A stretch of DNA of 19,382 bases, taken from assembly GCA_002452635.1 (NCBI GenBank), contig DKEU01000251.1, forward strand, positions 7,080-26,461, given 5' to 3'. This DNA comes from Desulfovibrionaceae bacterium UBA6814. GTDB taxonomy: Bacteria > Desulfobacterota > Desulfovibrionia > Desulfovibrionales > Desulfovibrionaceae. The first letter of the stretch is position 1, and each line of letters opens with the position of its first letter. Made by a program: the position numbers and the translations under genes. Of the stretch, positions 7,231-13,897 are shown piece by piece. Below the pieces are notes generated by a model. It searched no databases, was not told the origin of the DNA, and worked only from the letters and a program-made list of their open reading frames with translations.

Positions 7231-8109
7231 ATGCAACGCATCGCCGTGGTCGGGGTGCCCGGGGGCTGGTCCTCGGAACTCCTGGCCGATACCGTGGGAG
7301 AGAAGACCGGGTTCCGCCTGCTGGTGGACCCGGCGGACATGGCCGTGGACCTGGCCTCGGGCTCGGTCATGTGCCAGGGCTACGACCTCGCCGCCATGGA
7401 CGCGGTCATGGTCAAGAAGGTGGGGCCGGCGTATTCCGCGGACCTCATGGACCGCCTGGAGATGCTGCGCCTGGTGGCCCGCTCCGGGGTGCCCATGTTC
7501 TCGGACCCGGAGCGCATCATGCGCATGATCGACCGCCTGTCCTGCACCGTGACCCTGCGCCTGGGCGACATCCCCATGCCCGAGACGGTCGTCACCGAGA
7601 GCGTGGACCACGCCTCCCAGGCCGTGGCCCGCTTCGGCCGGGCGGTGTTCAAGCCGCTCTACACCTCCAAGGCCCGGGGCATGGTGGTCATCGAGCACGG
7701 CGACGTGGCCCGCGACGAGATCATGAGCTTCCAGAACAACGGCAACCCGGTCATGTACATCCAGCGCATGGTGGAGCACATGGGCAAGGACCTGGGCGTG
7801 GCCTTCCTGGGCGGGGAGTATCTGGCCACCTACGCCCGGGCGGGCAGCGAGAAGTCCTGGAACACCACCACCCGCTCCGGGGGCATGTACCAGCCCTACG
7901 ACCCGCCCCGGGAGATCGTCGACCTGGCCCAGCGGGCCCAGGACCTCTTCGGCCTGGACTTCACCTGCGTGGACGTGGTGGAGACCCCGGACGGCCCCAA
8001 GGTGTTCGAGGTCTCGGCCTTCGGCGGGTTCCGCGGCCTGCTGGTGGCCAACAACCTCAAGGTCAACGAACTCTTTGTGGACCACGTGCTGGCGAGGCTC
8101 GGGAAATGA
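7231..8109 (+). CDS. GAK system ATP-grasp enzyme
   Basis: A 292-residue RimK-like ATP-grasp ligase with AGGAAG before ATG 7231. Visible elements are the ATP-binding Lys141 in AVFKPLYTSKARGMVVIE, the hinge MYIQRMVEH, the central strand pair GVAFLGGEYLATYAR, the basic segment around SEKSWNTTTRSGG, and the metal-site strand VFEVSAFGGF with Glu260. In RimK-type enzymes the last motif reads EVN; here Asn is replaced by Ser262. Relatives join amino acids to peptides or cofactors through an acyl-phosphate. The last bases ATGA overlap the start of the HprK-related gene, implying coupled translation. Family identity is confident; substrate and product are unknown. Confidence 0.88.
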   Translation: MQRIAVVGVPGGWSSELLADTVGEKTGFRLLVDPADMAVDLASGSVMCQGYDLAAMDAVMVKKVGPAYSADLMDRLEMLRLVARSGVPMFSDPERIMRMIDRLSCTVTLRLGDIPMPETVVTESVDHASQAVARFGRAVFKPLYTSKARGMVVIEHGDVARDEIMSFQNNGNPVMYIQRMVEHMGKDLGVAFLGGEYLATYARAGSEKSWNTTTRSGGMYQPYDPPREIVDLAQRAQDLFGLDFTCVDVVETPDGPKVFEVSAFGGFRGLLVANNLKVNELFVDHVLARLGK

Positions 8110-9197
8110 GCGCCCCCGCCTCTCTGACGGTGGCGGAACTGGCCGGACGCCTGGCCGGCGGCCGCGCGGCCGGCCTGGGCCTGGCCCTGGACTTCGGCGG
8201 CTTTCGCATCGCGGTGCGCACCAACGCCCCGGCCCTGCGCGACAAGCTGGCCTTCTACTTCAAGGATTTCCTGGCCGCAGGCAACGACGTGGACGTGACG
8301 GTGGAGGCCATCGAGGCCCCGTCCCCCGCGCCCGCGGACCTGGGCGTGGAGCTGACGGTCAAGCCGCCCGATCCGGGCAAGACCAAGGTGAAGGAGGAGT
8401 TCGCCGAGCTGGCCGACGGCCGGCTGGTGCGCAAGCGCCTCACGGGCATGGTCTTCCTGTTCGGGGCCGGCCGGCACCTGGCCTGCGGGCCGTGCACGGC
8501 CAACGACAACCAGGTGGTGAACTTCATCAACAACCGGTTCATCCAGTGGACCCTGGACCAAGGGTGCCTGCTCTTCCACGCCGCGGGCGTGGCGCGCAGC
8601 GGCCGCGGCCTGGCCCTGGCCGGGTTCTCGGGCATGGGCAAGTCCACCCTGGCCCTGCACGCCATGAACCTGGGCCTGGACTTCGTGTCCAACGACCGGC
8701 TCATGGTGCGCAAAAACGGCGCGCTCACCATGTACGGCCTGGCCAAGATGCCCCGCATCAATCCCGGGACCGCGCTGCACAATCCCTCCCTGGCCCCGGT
8801 CATGGACGCCATGGGGGAGGACGAGCGCCGGCGCTTCGCGGCCCTGCCCCCGGAGGAACTGTGGCGCCTGGAGCACAAGTACGACGCCTTCATCGACCAG
8901 TGCTTCGGCCCGGGCCGGTTCACGCTGGCCGCGGAGATGGCGGGCCTGGTGCTGCTCAACTGGCGGCGCGACGGCGGCCCCCTGGCCGCGGTCCGGGTGG
9001 ACCTGCGCGAGCGGCCGGACCTCATGCCCGCCTTCATGAAGGACGTGGGCCTGTTCTACAGCCAGGACGGCGACCTGGCCGTGCCCGACTTCAGCGCCTC
9101 GGCCTATCTGGACCTCCTGGCTGATTGCCCGGTATACGAGCTCACCGGCGGCGCGGACTTCGCGGCTGCCGCGCAGATGCTCCTGGGATTCTTCTAG
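8106..9197 (+). CDS. HprK-related kinase B (GAK system)
   Basis: A 363-residue protein whose ATG (8106) overlaps the preceding stop. The C-terminal two thirds resemble HPr kinase/phosphorylase: LLFHAAGVARSGRGLALAG leads into a Walker A GFSGMGKST (residues 173-181), followed by LGLDFVSNDRLMVRK, in the place where HprK has its acidic catalytic segment. The N-terminal 150 residues are not the usual HprK N-domain. HprK phosphorylates a Ser of HPr, but no HPr gene is seen in this window, so the substrate is probably another small protein such as one of the amphi-Trp proteins (inference). The gene is followed after six bases by the CofD-like gene. Computational families separate such proteins from true HprK as 'HprK-related kinase B'. 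Confidence 0.88.
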   Translation: MSAPASLTVAELAGRLAGGRAAGLGLALDFGGFRIAVRTNAPALRDKLAFYFKDFLAAGNDVDVTVEAIEAPSPAPADLGVELTVKPPDPGKTKVKEEFAELADGRLVRKRLTGMVFLFGAGRHLACGPCTANDNQVVNFINNRFIQWTLDQGCLLFHAAGVARSGRGLALAGFSGMGKSTLALHAMNLGLDFVSNDRLMVRKNGALTMYGLAKMPRINPGTALHNPSLAPVMDAMGEDERRRFAALPPEELWRLEHKYDAFIDQCFGPGRFTLAAEMAGLVLLNWRRDGGPLAAVRVDLRERPDLMPAFMKDVGLFYSQDGDLAVPDFSASAYLDLLADCPVYELTGGADFAAAAQMLLGFF

Positions 9198-9203
9198 GCC
9201 GCC

Positions 9204-10397
9204 ATGATCAAGGTCCCCCTCACCCGCACCGCGCTCCTGCCCGACCGCATCCGGCTGGCCCGCTACCGCAAGGCCCCGGAGCTGGGGCCCAAGGTGCTGT
9301 TCTTCAGCGGGGGCACGGCCCTCAAGTCCCTGAGCCGGACGCTCATCGACTACACCCACAACTCCATCCACATCATCACCCCCTTCGACTCCGGGGGCAG
9401 CTCCGCGGAGTTGCGCCGCGCCTTCCGCATGCCGGCCGTGGGCGACGTGCGCAACCGGCTCATGGCCCTGGCCGACCGCTCGGTGCACGGCAACCCGGCC
9501 ATCTACGAACTCTTCAGCCACCGCCTGCCCAAGGACCAGGAGCCCGCGGCCCTGGCCGAGGCCCTGGACCGGTTCATCCACGGCAAGGTGCGGCTGGTGC
9601 GCGAGGTGCCCGACCCCATGCGCAAGATCATCCGCAACCACCTGGGGTACTTCCGCGAGCAGATGCCGGCGGACTTCGACCTGCGCGGGGCCTCCATCGG
9701 CAACCTCATCCTGGCCGGCGGGTACTTCGTGAACAACCGGCACATCGACCCGGTGATCTACATCTTCTCCAAGCTGGCCGAGGTTCGGGGCACGGTGCGG
9801 CCGGTGGTGGCCCGGGACCTGCACCTGTGCGCCGAGCTGGCCGACGGCCGCACGGTGCTGGGCCAGCACAACCTCACGGGCAAGGAGACCGCGCCGCTCG
9901 CGTCGGCCATCAGGAGCCTGCGCCTGTGCCGCTCCCTGGACGACCCCGCCCCGGTGGAGGCGGCCATCCGGGACAAGGTGAGGGGCCTCATCCGGGAGGC
10001 GGAGCTCATCTGCTTCCCCATCGGCAGCTTCTACACCAGCCTGCTGGCCACGCTCCTGCCCGGCGGGGTGGGGGAGGCGGTGGCCCACAACGACTGCCCC
10101 AAGGTCTTCGTGCCCAACCCCGGTCCGGACCCGGAGATGGTGGGCATGAACCTGTACGGCGCGGTCAAGGCGCTGCTCGGCGTGCTGCAGGGCACCTGCT
10201 CCCAGGAGACCTCCCGGGACCGGCTGCTCAACTACGTGCTCATCGACTCCCGGCGGGGAACGTATGCCCGGCCCCTGGAGCTGGAGAAGATCCGGCGCTT
10301 CGGGGTGGAGGTGCTGGACCTGCCCCTGGTCTCGGCCGAGAGCGCGCCCCGGGTGGACGACTCCCTGCTCATCCAGGCGCTGCTGTCGCTGGTGTGA
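9204..10397 (+). CDS. GAK system CofD/YvcK-related protein
   Basis: A 397-residue protein, last gene of the operon. It has the CofD/YvcK superfamily motifs: FFSGGTALKSL (residues 34-43), DSGGSSAELR (62-71), GDVRNRLMALAD (80-91) and SIGNLILAGGY in mid-protein, with a YvcK-like GTVRPV segment and DGRTVLGQHN further on. CofD transfers a phospholactyl-type group in F420 synthesis; YvcK is a nucleotide-sugar-binding regulator of carbon metabolism and cell shape, and the motif spacing here looks at least as close to YvcK. In the first motif there is DSGG where YvcK has DDGG. The stop lies inside a 24-base tandem duplication. Reaction unknown. Confidence 0.87.
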   Translation: MIKVPLTRTALLPDRIRLARYRKAPELGPKVLFFSGGTALKSLSRTLIDYTHNSIHIITPFDSGGSSAELRRAFRMPAVGDVRNRLMALADRSVHGNPAIYELFSHRLPKDQEPAALAEALDRFIHGKVRLVREVPDPMRKIIRNHLGYFREQMPADFDLRGASIGNLILAGGYFVNNRHIDPVIYIFSKLAEVRGTVRPVVARDLHLCAELADGRTVLGQHNLTGKETAPLASAIRSLRLCRSLDDPAPVEAAIRDKVRGLIREAELICFPIGSFYTSLLATLLPGGVGEAVAHNDCPKVFVPNPGPDPEMVGMNLYGAVKALLGVLQGTCSQETSRDRLLNYVLIDSRRGTYARPLELEKIRRFGVEVLDLPLVSAESAPRVDDSLLIQALLSLV

Positions 10398-10424
10398 CGG
10401 GGCGCTGCTGTCACTGGTCTGACG
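10376..10424 (+). repeat. Tandem duplication of 24 bp spanning the CofD-like stop codon
   Basis: Two 24-base copies, 10376-10399 and 10401-10424, match at 22 of 24 positions and are separated by one G. Each ends ..GGTsTGACG and each contains a TGA, so the first copy ends the CofD-like gene with ALLSLV and the second copy is outside it. It looks like a recent local duplication, with no evident function. Confidence 0.8.
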
Positions 10425-10435
10425 CTCCCGGAACG

Positions 10436-10478
10436 AAAAAGGGGCAGGACCCGCCTCCCGAGGGAGCGGGGCCTGCCC
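10436..10478 (-). terminator. Intrinsic terminator of the YbjQ-like gene
   Basis: A strong hairpin lies at 10442-10478: the arms GGGCAGG and CCTGCCC pair outermost, CCCG with CGGG and CTCCC with GGGAG continue the stem with one bulge and one mismatch, and GA forms the loop. Read on the minus strand the stem is followed by a run of five T (plus-strand AAAAA 10436-10440), as expected for an intrinsic terminator of the gene ending at 10515. There is no T run on the plus-strand side, so it would stop the convergent GAK operon less efficiently. Confidence 0.75.
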
Positions 10479-10514
10479 GTCATGTCGTCTGCGCCGGCCG
10501 GGGCCGGCTTCGGC

Positions 10515-10859
10515 CTACTGGATCTGGGGCTGTTCCTTGGGCCGGTCGTGGATGCGCACCGCGGTGCCGTAGCAGGACACGTAGCGGCTGCCGTCCGGGT
10601 GGAAGGCCACGTTCTCCTTGTACCCGATGACCGCGTGCGCGCCGTGGGAGATGGCCCGGCTCACCATGCCGTAGAAGGCCTGCTCCATGTCGTAGCCGCG
10701 GAAGGCCACCAGGCCGATGACCAGGCGGATGTCCTTGGTGGGGATGGCCTCGGTGGTCACCACCGGGAACTTGCCGGAGAGAAAGAGCTCCTTGGCCTCG
10801 CCGAGCTTTTCCCCAGGCGAGGACGGGACGGGCGCGGGCTTCTTGAGCAGGGACAACAT
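10515..10859 (-). CDS. YbjQ/UPF0145-like protein
   Basis: A 114-residue protein. The start at 10859 (MLSLLKK) is preferred because AAGGAGGAGAC lies immediately upstream on the minus strand; the frame stays open 35 codons further upstream but without such a site. The core resembles the YbjQ (UPF0145, 'heavy-metal-binding') family: VVTTEAIPTKDIRLVIGLV, a helix including MEQAFYGMVSRAISHGAHAVIGYKE and a terminal SRYVSCYGTAVRI strand. YbjQ proteins form oligomers of uncertain function. No signal peptide is seen. It is monocistronic, with its own sigma-54-type promoter (10935-10951) and terminator (10436-10478). Confidence 0.7.
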   Translation of the reverse strand: MLSLLKKPAPVPSSPGEKLGEAKELFLSGKFPVVTTEAIPTKDIRLVIGLVAFRGYDMEQAFYGMVSRAISHGAHAVIGYKENVAFHPDGSRYVSCYGTAVRIHDRPKEQPQIQ

Positions 10860-10934
10860 GGTCTCCTCCTTGGGCGTGTGGGTCTGGGCTATGGGTCCGG
10901 CCGGGGCCGGGCGTTTTTGCTTCACGCCCGCTGA

Positions 10935-10951
10935 AGCAACAACCCTGCCAT
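10935..10951 (-). promoter_or_regulatory. Sigma-54-type (-24/-12) promoter for the YbjQ-like gene
   Basis: The minus strand reads ATGGCAGGGTTGTTGCT, close to the consensus YTGGCACGrNNNTTGCW: the GG and GC dinucleotides have the required spacing, and only the first base and the C of CACG differ. A start about 12 bases downstream (near plus 10924) would give a leader of about 65 bases before the strong ribosome site. If real, expression depends on RpoN and an enhancer-binding activator. No activator gene is visible in the window. Confidence 0.6.
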
Positions 10952-10973
10952 TATGATTAGCCATGTGATTCTG

Positions 10974-10986
10974 AAATGTTACATTT
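10974..10986. promoter_or_regulatory. Candidate operator palindrome AAATGT-T-ACATTT
   Basis: A perfect 6+1+6 inverted repeat lies upstream of the sigma-54-type element and between the divergent YbjQ-like gene and the gene at 11105. Its core TGTTACA also occurs (on the minus strand) in the palindrome at 3387-3397. It could be an activator or repressor site; the evidence is only symmetry and position. Confidence 0.3.
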
Positions 10987-11104
10987 GGGCCCCGGATCCG
11001 GGTGTCGGGTTTCCGGCAGGCGCGGCCTCGACAGCCCGGGCCGGGGCAGGGTAGGGAAGGGGCATCCCGCGGCCCTGTCCAGGGCTGCGCCAGGAGGATG
11101 GAGC

Positions 11105-11434
11105 GTGAGTTCGCGCAGCGGAGTGAAGGTGTTCGCCCAGTTCTTCGGCCTGGGCCAGGAGGCCTGGCAGGAGCTGAGGCAGGACCTGCGCCGCCTGGAC
11201 GAGGCGGAATACGACGGGAACAAGGTGGAGATCATGCACGAGGGCCGGCTGCCCCAGCTCCCGGCGCTCATGGAGCGGGTGCGGGGGATGCTGCCCGAGG
11301 GCAAGAAGGGCTACGTGGACGTGATCGACCAGGACGCGGGCGTGCTGTCCCGCTACGTCATCACCCGGGAGGGCGTCGAGTGCAAGGAGCTCCCCCTGGA
11401 CGACGCGGTTCCGGCGTACTCGTGGTCCGGGTAG
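11105..11434 (+). CDS. Conserved-looking hypothetical protein
   Basis: A 109-residue protein from GTG 11105, seven bases after AGGAGG at 11092-11097. I do not recognise the family. It is acidic and soluble: an N-terminal helix (VKVFAQFFGLGQEAWQELRQDLRRL), a central stretch around AEYDGNKVEIMHEG and a second helix LPALMERVRGMLPEG, then strands YVDVIDQDAGVLSRYVITREG and a Pro/Trp tail. No signal peptide or membrane segment. Codon use matches the neighbours and the ribosome site is excellent, so it is probably real. It is divergent from the YbjQ-like gene and convergent with the purine phosphorylase gene, with a 10-base gap. Confidence 0.65.
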   Translation: MSSRSGVKVFAQFFGLGQEAWQELRQDLRRLDEAEYDGNKVEIMHEGRLPQLPALMERVRGMLPEGKKGYVDVIDQDAGVLSRYVITREGVECKELPLDDAVPAYSWSG

Positions 11435-11444
11435 CGGCCGGTCG

Positions 11445-12278
11445 CTAACAGTTCGGAAGCTCCGCGGCCACCGCGGCCAACAACCGGCCCAGGTCGGCCG
11501 AGGCGGCCCAGGCCGCGGCCAGCACCTTGTCCAGGGTCACCGGCTCCATGCAGTCCGGCAGGTTCTGGTTGGTCAGGCAGGAGAGGGCCAGGACCCGCAG
11601 GCCCAGGTGCCGGGCCGCGATGGTCTCCAACACCGTGGACATGCCCACCGCGTCCGCGCCCAGGATGCGCAGGGCCCGGGTCTCGGCCGGGGTCTCCAAC
11701 TGGGGTCCGGGCACCCCGGCGTACACCCCCCGCTCCAGGCGCAGGCCCAGCCGGGCCGCGCAGCTCAGGGCCAGGCGCACCAGGTCCGGGTCGTAGGCCC
11801 GGGTCATGTCCGGGAACCGCTCCCCCCATTCCTCGCAGTTGGGCCCGGTGAGCGGCGATCTTCCCGTCATGTTGATGTGGTCCGTGACCGCCATGAGCCC
11901 GCCGGCCGCGAACTGCGGGTTGAGCGCGCCCGCGGCGTTGGTCAGGATCACGGTGTCCGCGCCCAGGGCGGCCAGCACCCGCACCCCGGCCGCCACCTCG
12001 GACGGGTCGTAGCCCTCGTACAGGTGGAACCGGCCCGAGAGCACCCAGGCCGGGACCCCGCCGAGCCGGGCTGCGGCCAGGCTGCCCGCGTGGCTGGGCG
12101 CGGTGGAGCAGGGGAAGCCGGGGATGTCCGCATAGGGCAGGCTGGCCAGGACATCCAGGCTCCCGGCTGCGCCGGACAGCCCGGTGCCCAGCACCAGCCC
12201 CAGCCGGGCCGGGTGGGACAGGCCGAGGGTTTCGCGAATGAATGTGGCGGCTTGCTGGACTTTTCGGGGGTTTTGCAT
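11445..12278 (-). CDS. Purine nucleoside phosphorylase (trimeric type)
   Basis: A 277-residue member of the PNP/MTAP family that splits purine nucleosides with phosphate into base and ribose-1-phosphate in purine salvage. Diagnostic features: phosphate loop GTGLSG (residues 31-36, Ser35), His85 in SGRFHLYEGY, TNAAGALN (113-120), purine-site Glu195 in GPQLETPAE, Met213 in VGMSTV, and Asn237 in LTNQN. The Glu/Asn pair fits the 6-oxopurine-specific trimeric class (guanosine/inosine) rather than methylthioadenosine phosphorylase. Start MQNPRK at 12278 has no obvious Shine-Dalgarno; no better in-frame start is seen. It is divergent from motA with 133 bases between. Confidence 0.92.
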   Translation of the reverse strand: MQNPRKVQQAATFIRETLGLSHPARLGLVLGTGLSGAAGSLDVLASLPYADIPGFPCSTAPSHAGSLAAARLGGVPAWVLSGRFHLYEGYDPSEVAAGVRVLAALGADTVILTNAAGALNPQFAAGGLMAVTDHINMTGRSPLTGPNCEEWGERFPDMTRAYDPDLVRLALSCAARLGLRLERGVYAGVPGPQLETPAETRALRILGADAVGMSTVLETIAARHLGLRVLALSCLTNQNLPDCMEPVTLDKVLAAAWAASADLGRLLAAVAAELPNC

Positions 12279-12301
12279 AATGTTGCGCCTACAGGTATAA
12301 G
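12273..12301 (+). promoter_or_regulatory. Candidate sigma-70-type promoter of motAB
   Basis: TTGCAT (12273-12278) and TATAAG (12296-12301) are separated by 17 bases, matching the -35 at three and the -10 at five positions. It lies in the only AT-rich stretch of the punA-like/motA intergenic region and overlaps the start codon of the minus-strand gene. A start site near 12308 gives a leader of about 100 bases. No sigma-28 flagellar consensus was found here. Confidence 0.35.
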
Positions 12302-12411
12302 GGCTTTCGACGCGTCGGGACAGGCGGCATTGTGCGGACCGGACCGCGGCCTGTCAACGCACCAGTCCGCGGCACACTGCACCGAGGCCCACAAGGAGCA
12401 CAGCGCAGCCC

Positions 12412-13170
12412 ATGGATATCGTCACACTACTTGGCACGCTCATCGGATTCGGCCTGGTCTTGGGGGCCATCCTGCTCGGCGGCAACGTGGGCATGTTCGT
12501 GGACGTGCCCAGTATGATGATCGTGTTCGGCGGCTCGTTCGCGGCCATCTGCGTGACCTTCCCCCTGGGCGACGTGATCGGCTCCTTCGGCGGGGCCATG
12601 TCGCTCTTCATGAAGAAGAAGGGCAAGATCGAGGACGTGGTGAACATCATGGTCCGCATCGCGGAGATCAGCCGCCGCGAGGGCCTCATCGCCCTGGAGA
12701 ACATCCAGACCGAGAACCCGATCCTCAAGAAGGCCTGCCAGCTCATCGCGGACAACGCCGATCCCCAGCTCATCCGGGACACCCTGGGCATCGAGATCGG
12801 CACCATGAAGCGCCGCCACAACATCTCCATCGAGGTGTTCCAGAAGCTGGCCGGGTACAGCCCGGCCTTCGGCATGATGGGCACCCTCATCGGCCTGGTG
12901 CAGATGCTCTCCCGGCTGGACGACCCCAAGACCATCGGCCCGGCCATGGCCGTGGCCATCATCACCACCTTCTACGGGTCGCTCCTGGCCAACCTGATCT
13001 TCCTGCCCTTTGCCGGCAAGATGAAGGCCCGCACCATGCAGGAGGAGCTCCAACTCATGATCATCTTCGAGGGGGCCAAGTCCATCCTGGAGAACAACAA
13101 CCCCAGGCTGGTGTACGAGAAGCTGTCCTCCTTCGAACCGCCCAAGGAGCGCAAGCAACGTGGCCAATGA
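12412..13170 (+). CDS. motA: Flagellar motor stator protein MotA
   Basis: A 252-residue inner-membrane protein with four predicted transmembrane segments: VTLLGTLIGFGLVLGAILLGG, MMIVFGGSFAAICVTFPLGD, and the pair around 148-205 (YSPAFGMMGTLIGLVQML and AMAVAIITTFYGSLLANLIF). Between them is the cytoplasmic domain that contacts the rotor, and the conserved Pro151 in AGYSPAFG. MotA with MotB forms the ion channel that drives flagellar rotation. AAGGAG lies 13 bases before ATG 12412, rather far, but no nearer start exists. It overlaps motB by 11 bases. Confidence 0.95.
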   Translation: MDIVTLLGTLIGFGLVLGAILLGGNVGMFVDVPSMMIVFGGSFAAICVTFPLGDVIGSFGGAMSLFMKKKGKIEDVVNIMVRIAEISRREGLIALENIQTENPILKKACQLIADNADPQLIRDTLGIEIGTMKRRHNISIEVFQKLAGYSPAFGMMGTLIGLVQMLSRLDDPKTIGPAMAVAIITTFYGSLLANLIFLPFAGKMKARTMQEELQLMIIFEGAKSILENNNPRLVYEKLSSFEPPKERKQRGQ

Positions 13171-13888
13171 CGAAATCCAGGACGTAGAAGAGCCCGAAGC
13201 TCCACCAAGCGAGTGGATGAACACATTCGCAGACATGTCGTGTCTGCTGATGACGTTCTTCGTGCTCCTCTATTCCATGTCCACCCTGGACACCACCAAG
13301 TTCACGGACTCCTTCACCGCGGTGAAGCGGACCTTCGGCGGCAAGGACCAGGAGCTGTCCACCGCCCGGGTCAAGCAGCAGGAGGCCGCCATCCTGGACA
13401 CCGTGCGCATGCAGAAGCAGCTCATCGAGAGCCAGCGCAAGGTGTTCTCGGACGTGAAGACCTTCCTGAACCGCAAGGGCGTGGAGGGAGTCATCGGCGC
13501 GGTGTTCGACGAGGGGGTCATCACCCTGCGGGTGCCGGGCAACGCCCTGTTCGCCAGCGGCGAGGTGGACATCACCCCCGAGGGCAAGAAGGCCCTCCTG
13601 TCCATCCGGGAGCTGCTCATCAAGAGCCCGGACCAGACCGTGAACATCGTGGGCCACTCGGACGACATCCCGCCCGGGCCGGGCAGCCGGTTCAAGGACA
13701 ACTGGGAGATTTCCGCCCTGCGGGCGGTGAACGTGCTGCGCTTTTTCCTGCAGAGCGGCATCGACCAAAAACGCTTGACAGCCACCGGGCTTGCTGATTT
13801 ACAGCCCCTCTTCCCGAACAACTCGGAGGAGAACCGGGCCCAGAACCGCCGTGTGGAAATTGTCCTGGAAAAGAAAGTAGGTAAGTGA
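13160..13888 (+). CDS. motB: Flagellar motor stator protein MotB (OmpA-like)
   Basis: A 242-residue protein from GTG 13160 inside the end of motA. A short acidic, Pro-containing N-terminus precedes a single transmembrane helix TFADMSCLLMTFFVLLYSMS that carries the ion-binding Asp25. A linker of about 70 residues follows, then a periplasmic OmpA/MotB peptidoglycan-binding domain (about 115-240) with VNIVGHSDD, the ISALRAVNVLRFF helix, TGLADLQP and NRAQNRRVEIVLEKK. All expected landmarks are present. Near its 3' end base composition drops (13765-13810) and a TTGACA motif occurs there. PilZ follows nine bases after the stop. Confidence 0.95.
   Translation: MANDEIQDVEEPEAPPSEWMNTFADMSCLLMTFFVLLYSMSTLDTTKFTDSFTAVKRTFGGKDQELSTARVKQQEAAILDTVRMQKQLIESQRKVFSDVKTFLNRKGVEGVIGAVFDEGVITLRVPGNALFASGEVDITPEGKKALLSIRELLIKSPDQTVNIVGHSDDIPPGPGSRFKDNWEISALRAVNVLRFFLQSGIDQKRLTATGLADLQPLFPNNSEENRAQNRRVEIVLEKKVGK
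13775..13803 (+). promoter_or_regulatory. Candidate internal promoter in motB, upstream of pilZ and the carboxylase genes
   Basis: A perfect TTGACA (13775-13780) is followed after 17 bases by TTTACA (13798-13803), which matches the -10 at three positions. It sits in a locally AT-richer stretch of motB, 95 bases before the PilZ gene, and could give carboxylase genes expression independent of motility genes. The poor -10 keeps confidence low. Confidence 0.25.
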
Positions 13889-13897
13889 GGAACGGCC

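Noticed and set aside
5244..10088. Two minus-strand open frames of about 700 codons (5244-7370 and 7896-10088) opposite the GAK operon
   Set aside because: The same antisense artefact: they lie over clear ATP-grasp, kinase and CofD-like genes and show no domain motif of their own.
3053..10397. Interpreting the GAK locus as an anti-phage defence island
   Set aside because: There is no nuclease, helicase, toxin pair, integrase or tRNA-linked insertion site, and base composition matches the flanking housekeeping genes.
10860..10964. Longer start (149 residues) for the YbjQ-like protein
   Set aside because: The region contains the sigma-54-type promoter and has no ribosome site, while MLSLLKK at 10859 has a near-perfect AAGGAGGAG upstream.
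12302..12411. Flagellar sigma-28 promoter for motAB
   Set aside because: No TAAA-N15-GCCGATAA-like sequence was found; only a moderate sigma-70-type candidate is visible further upstream.
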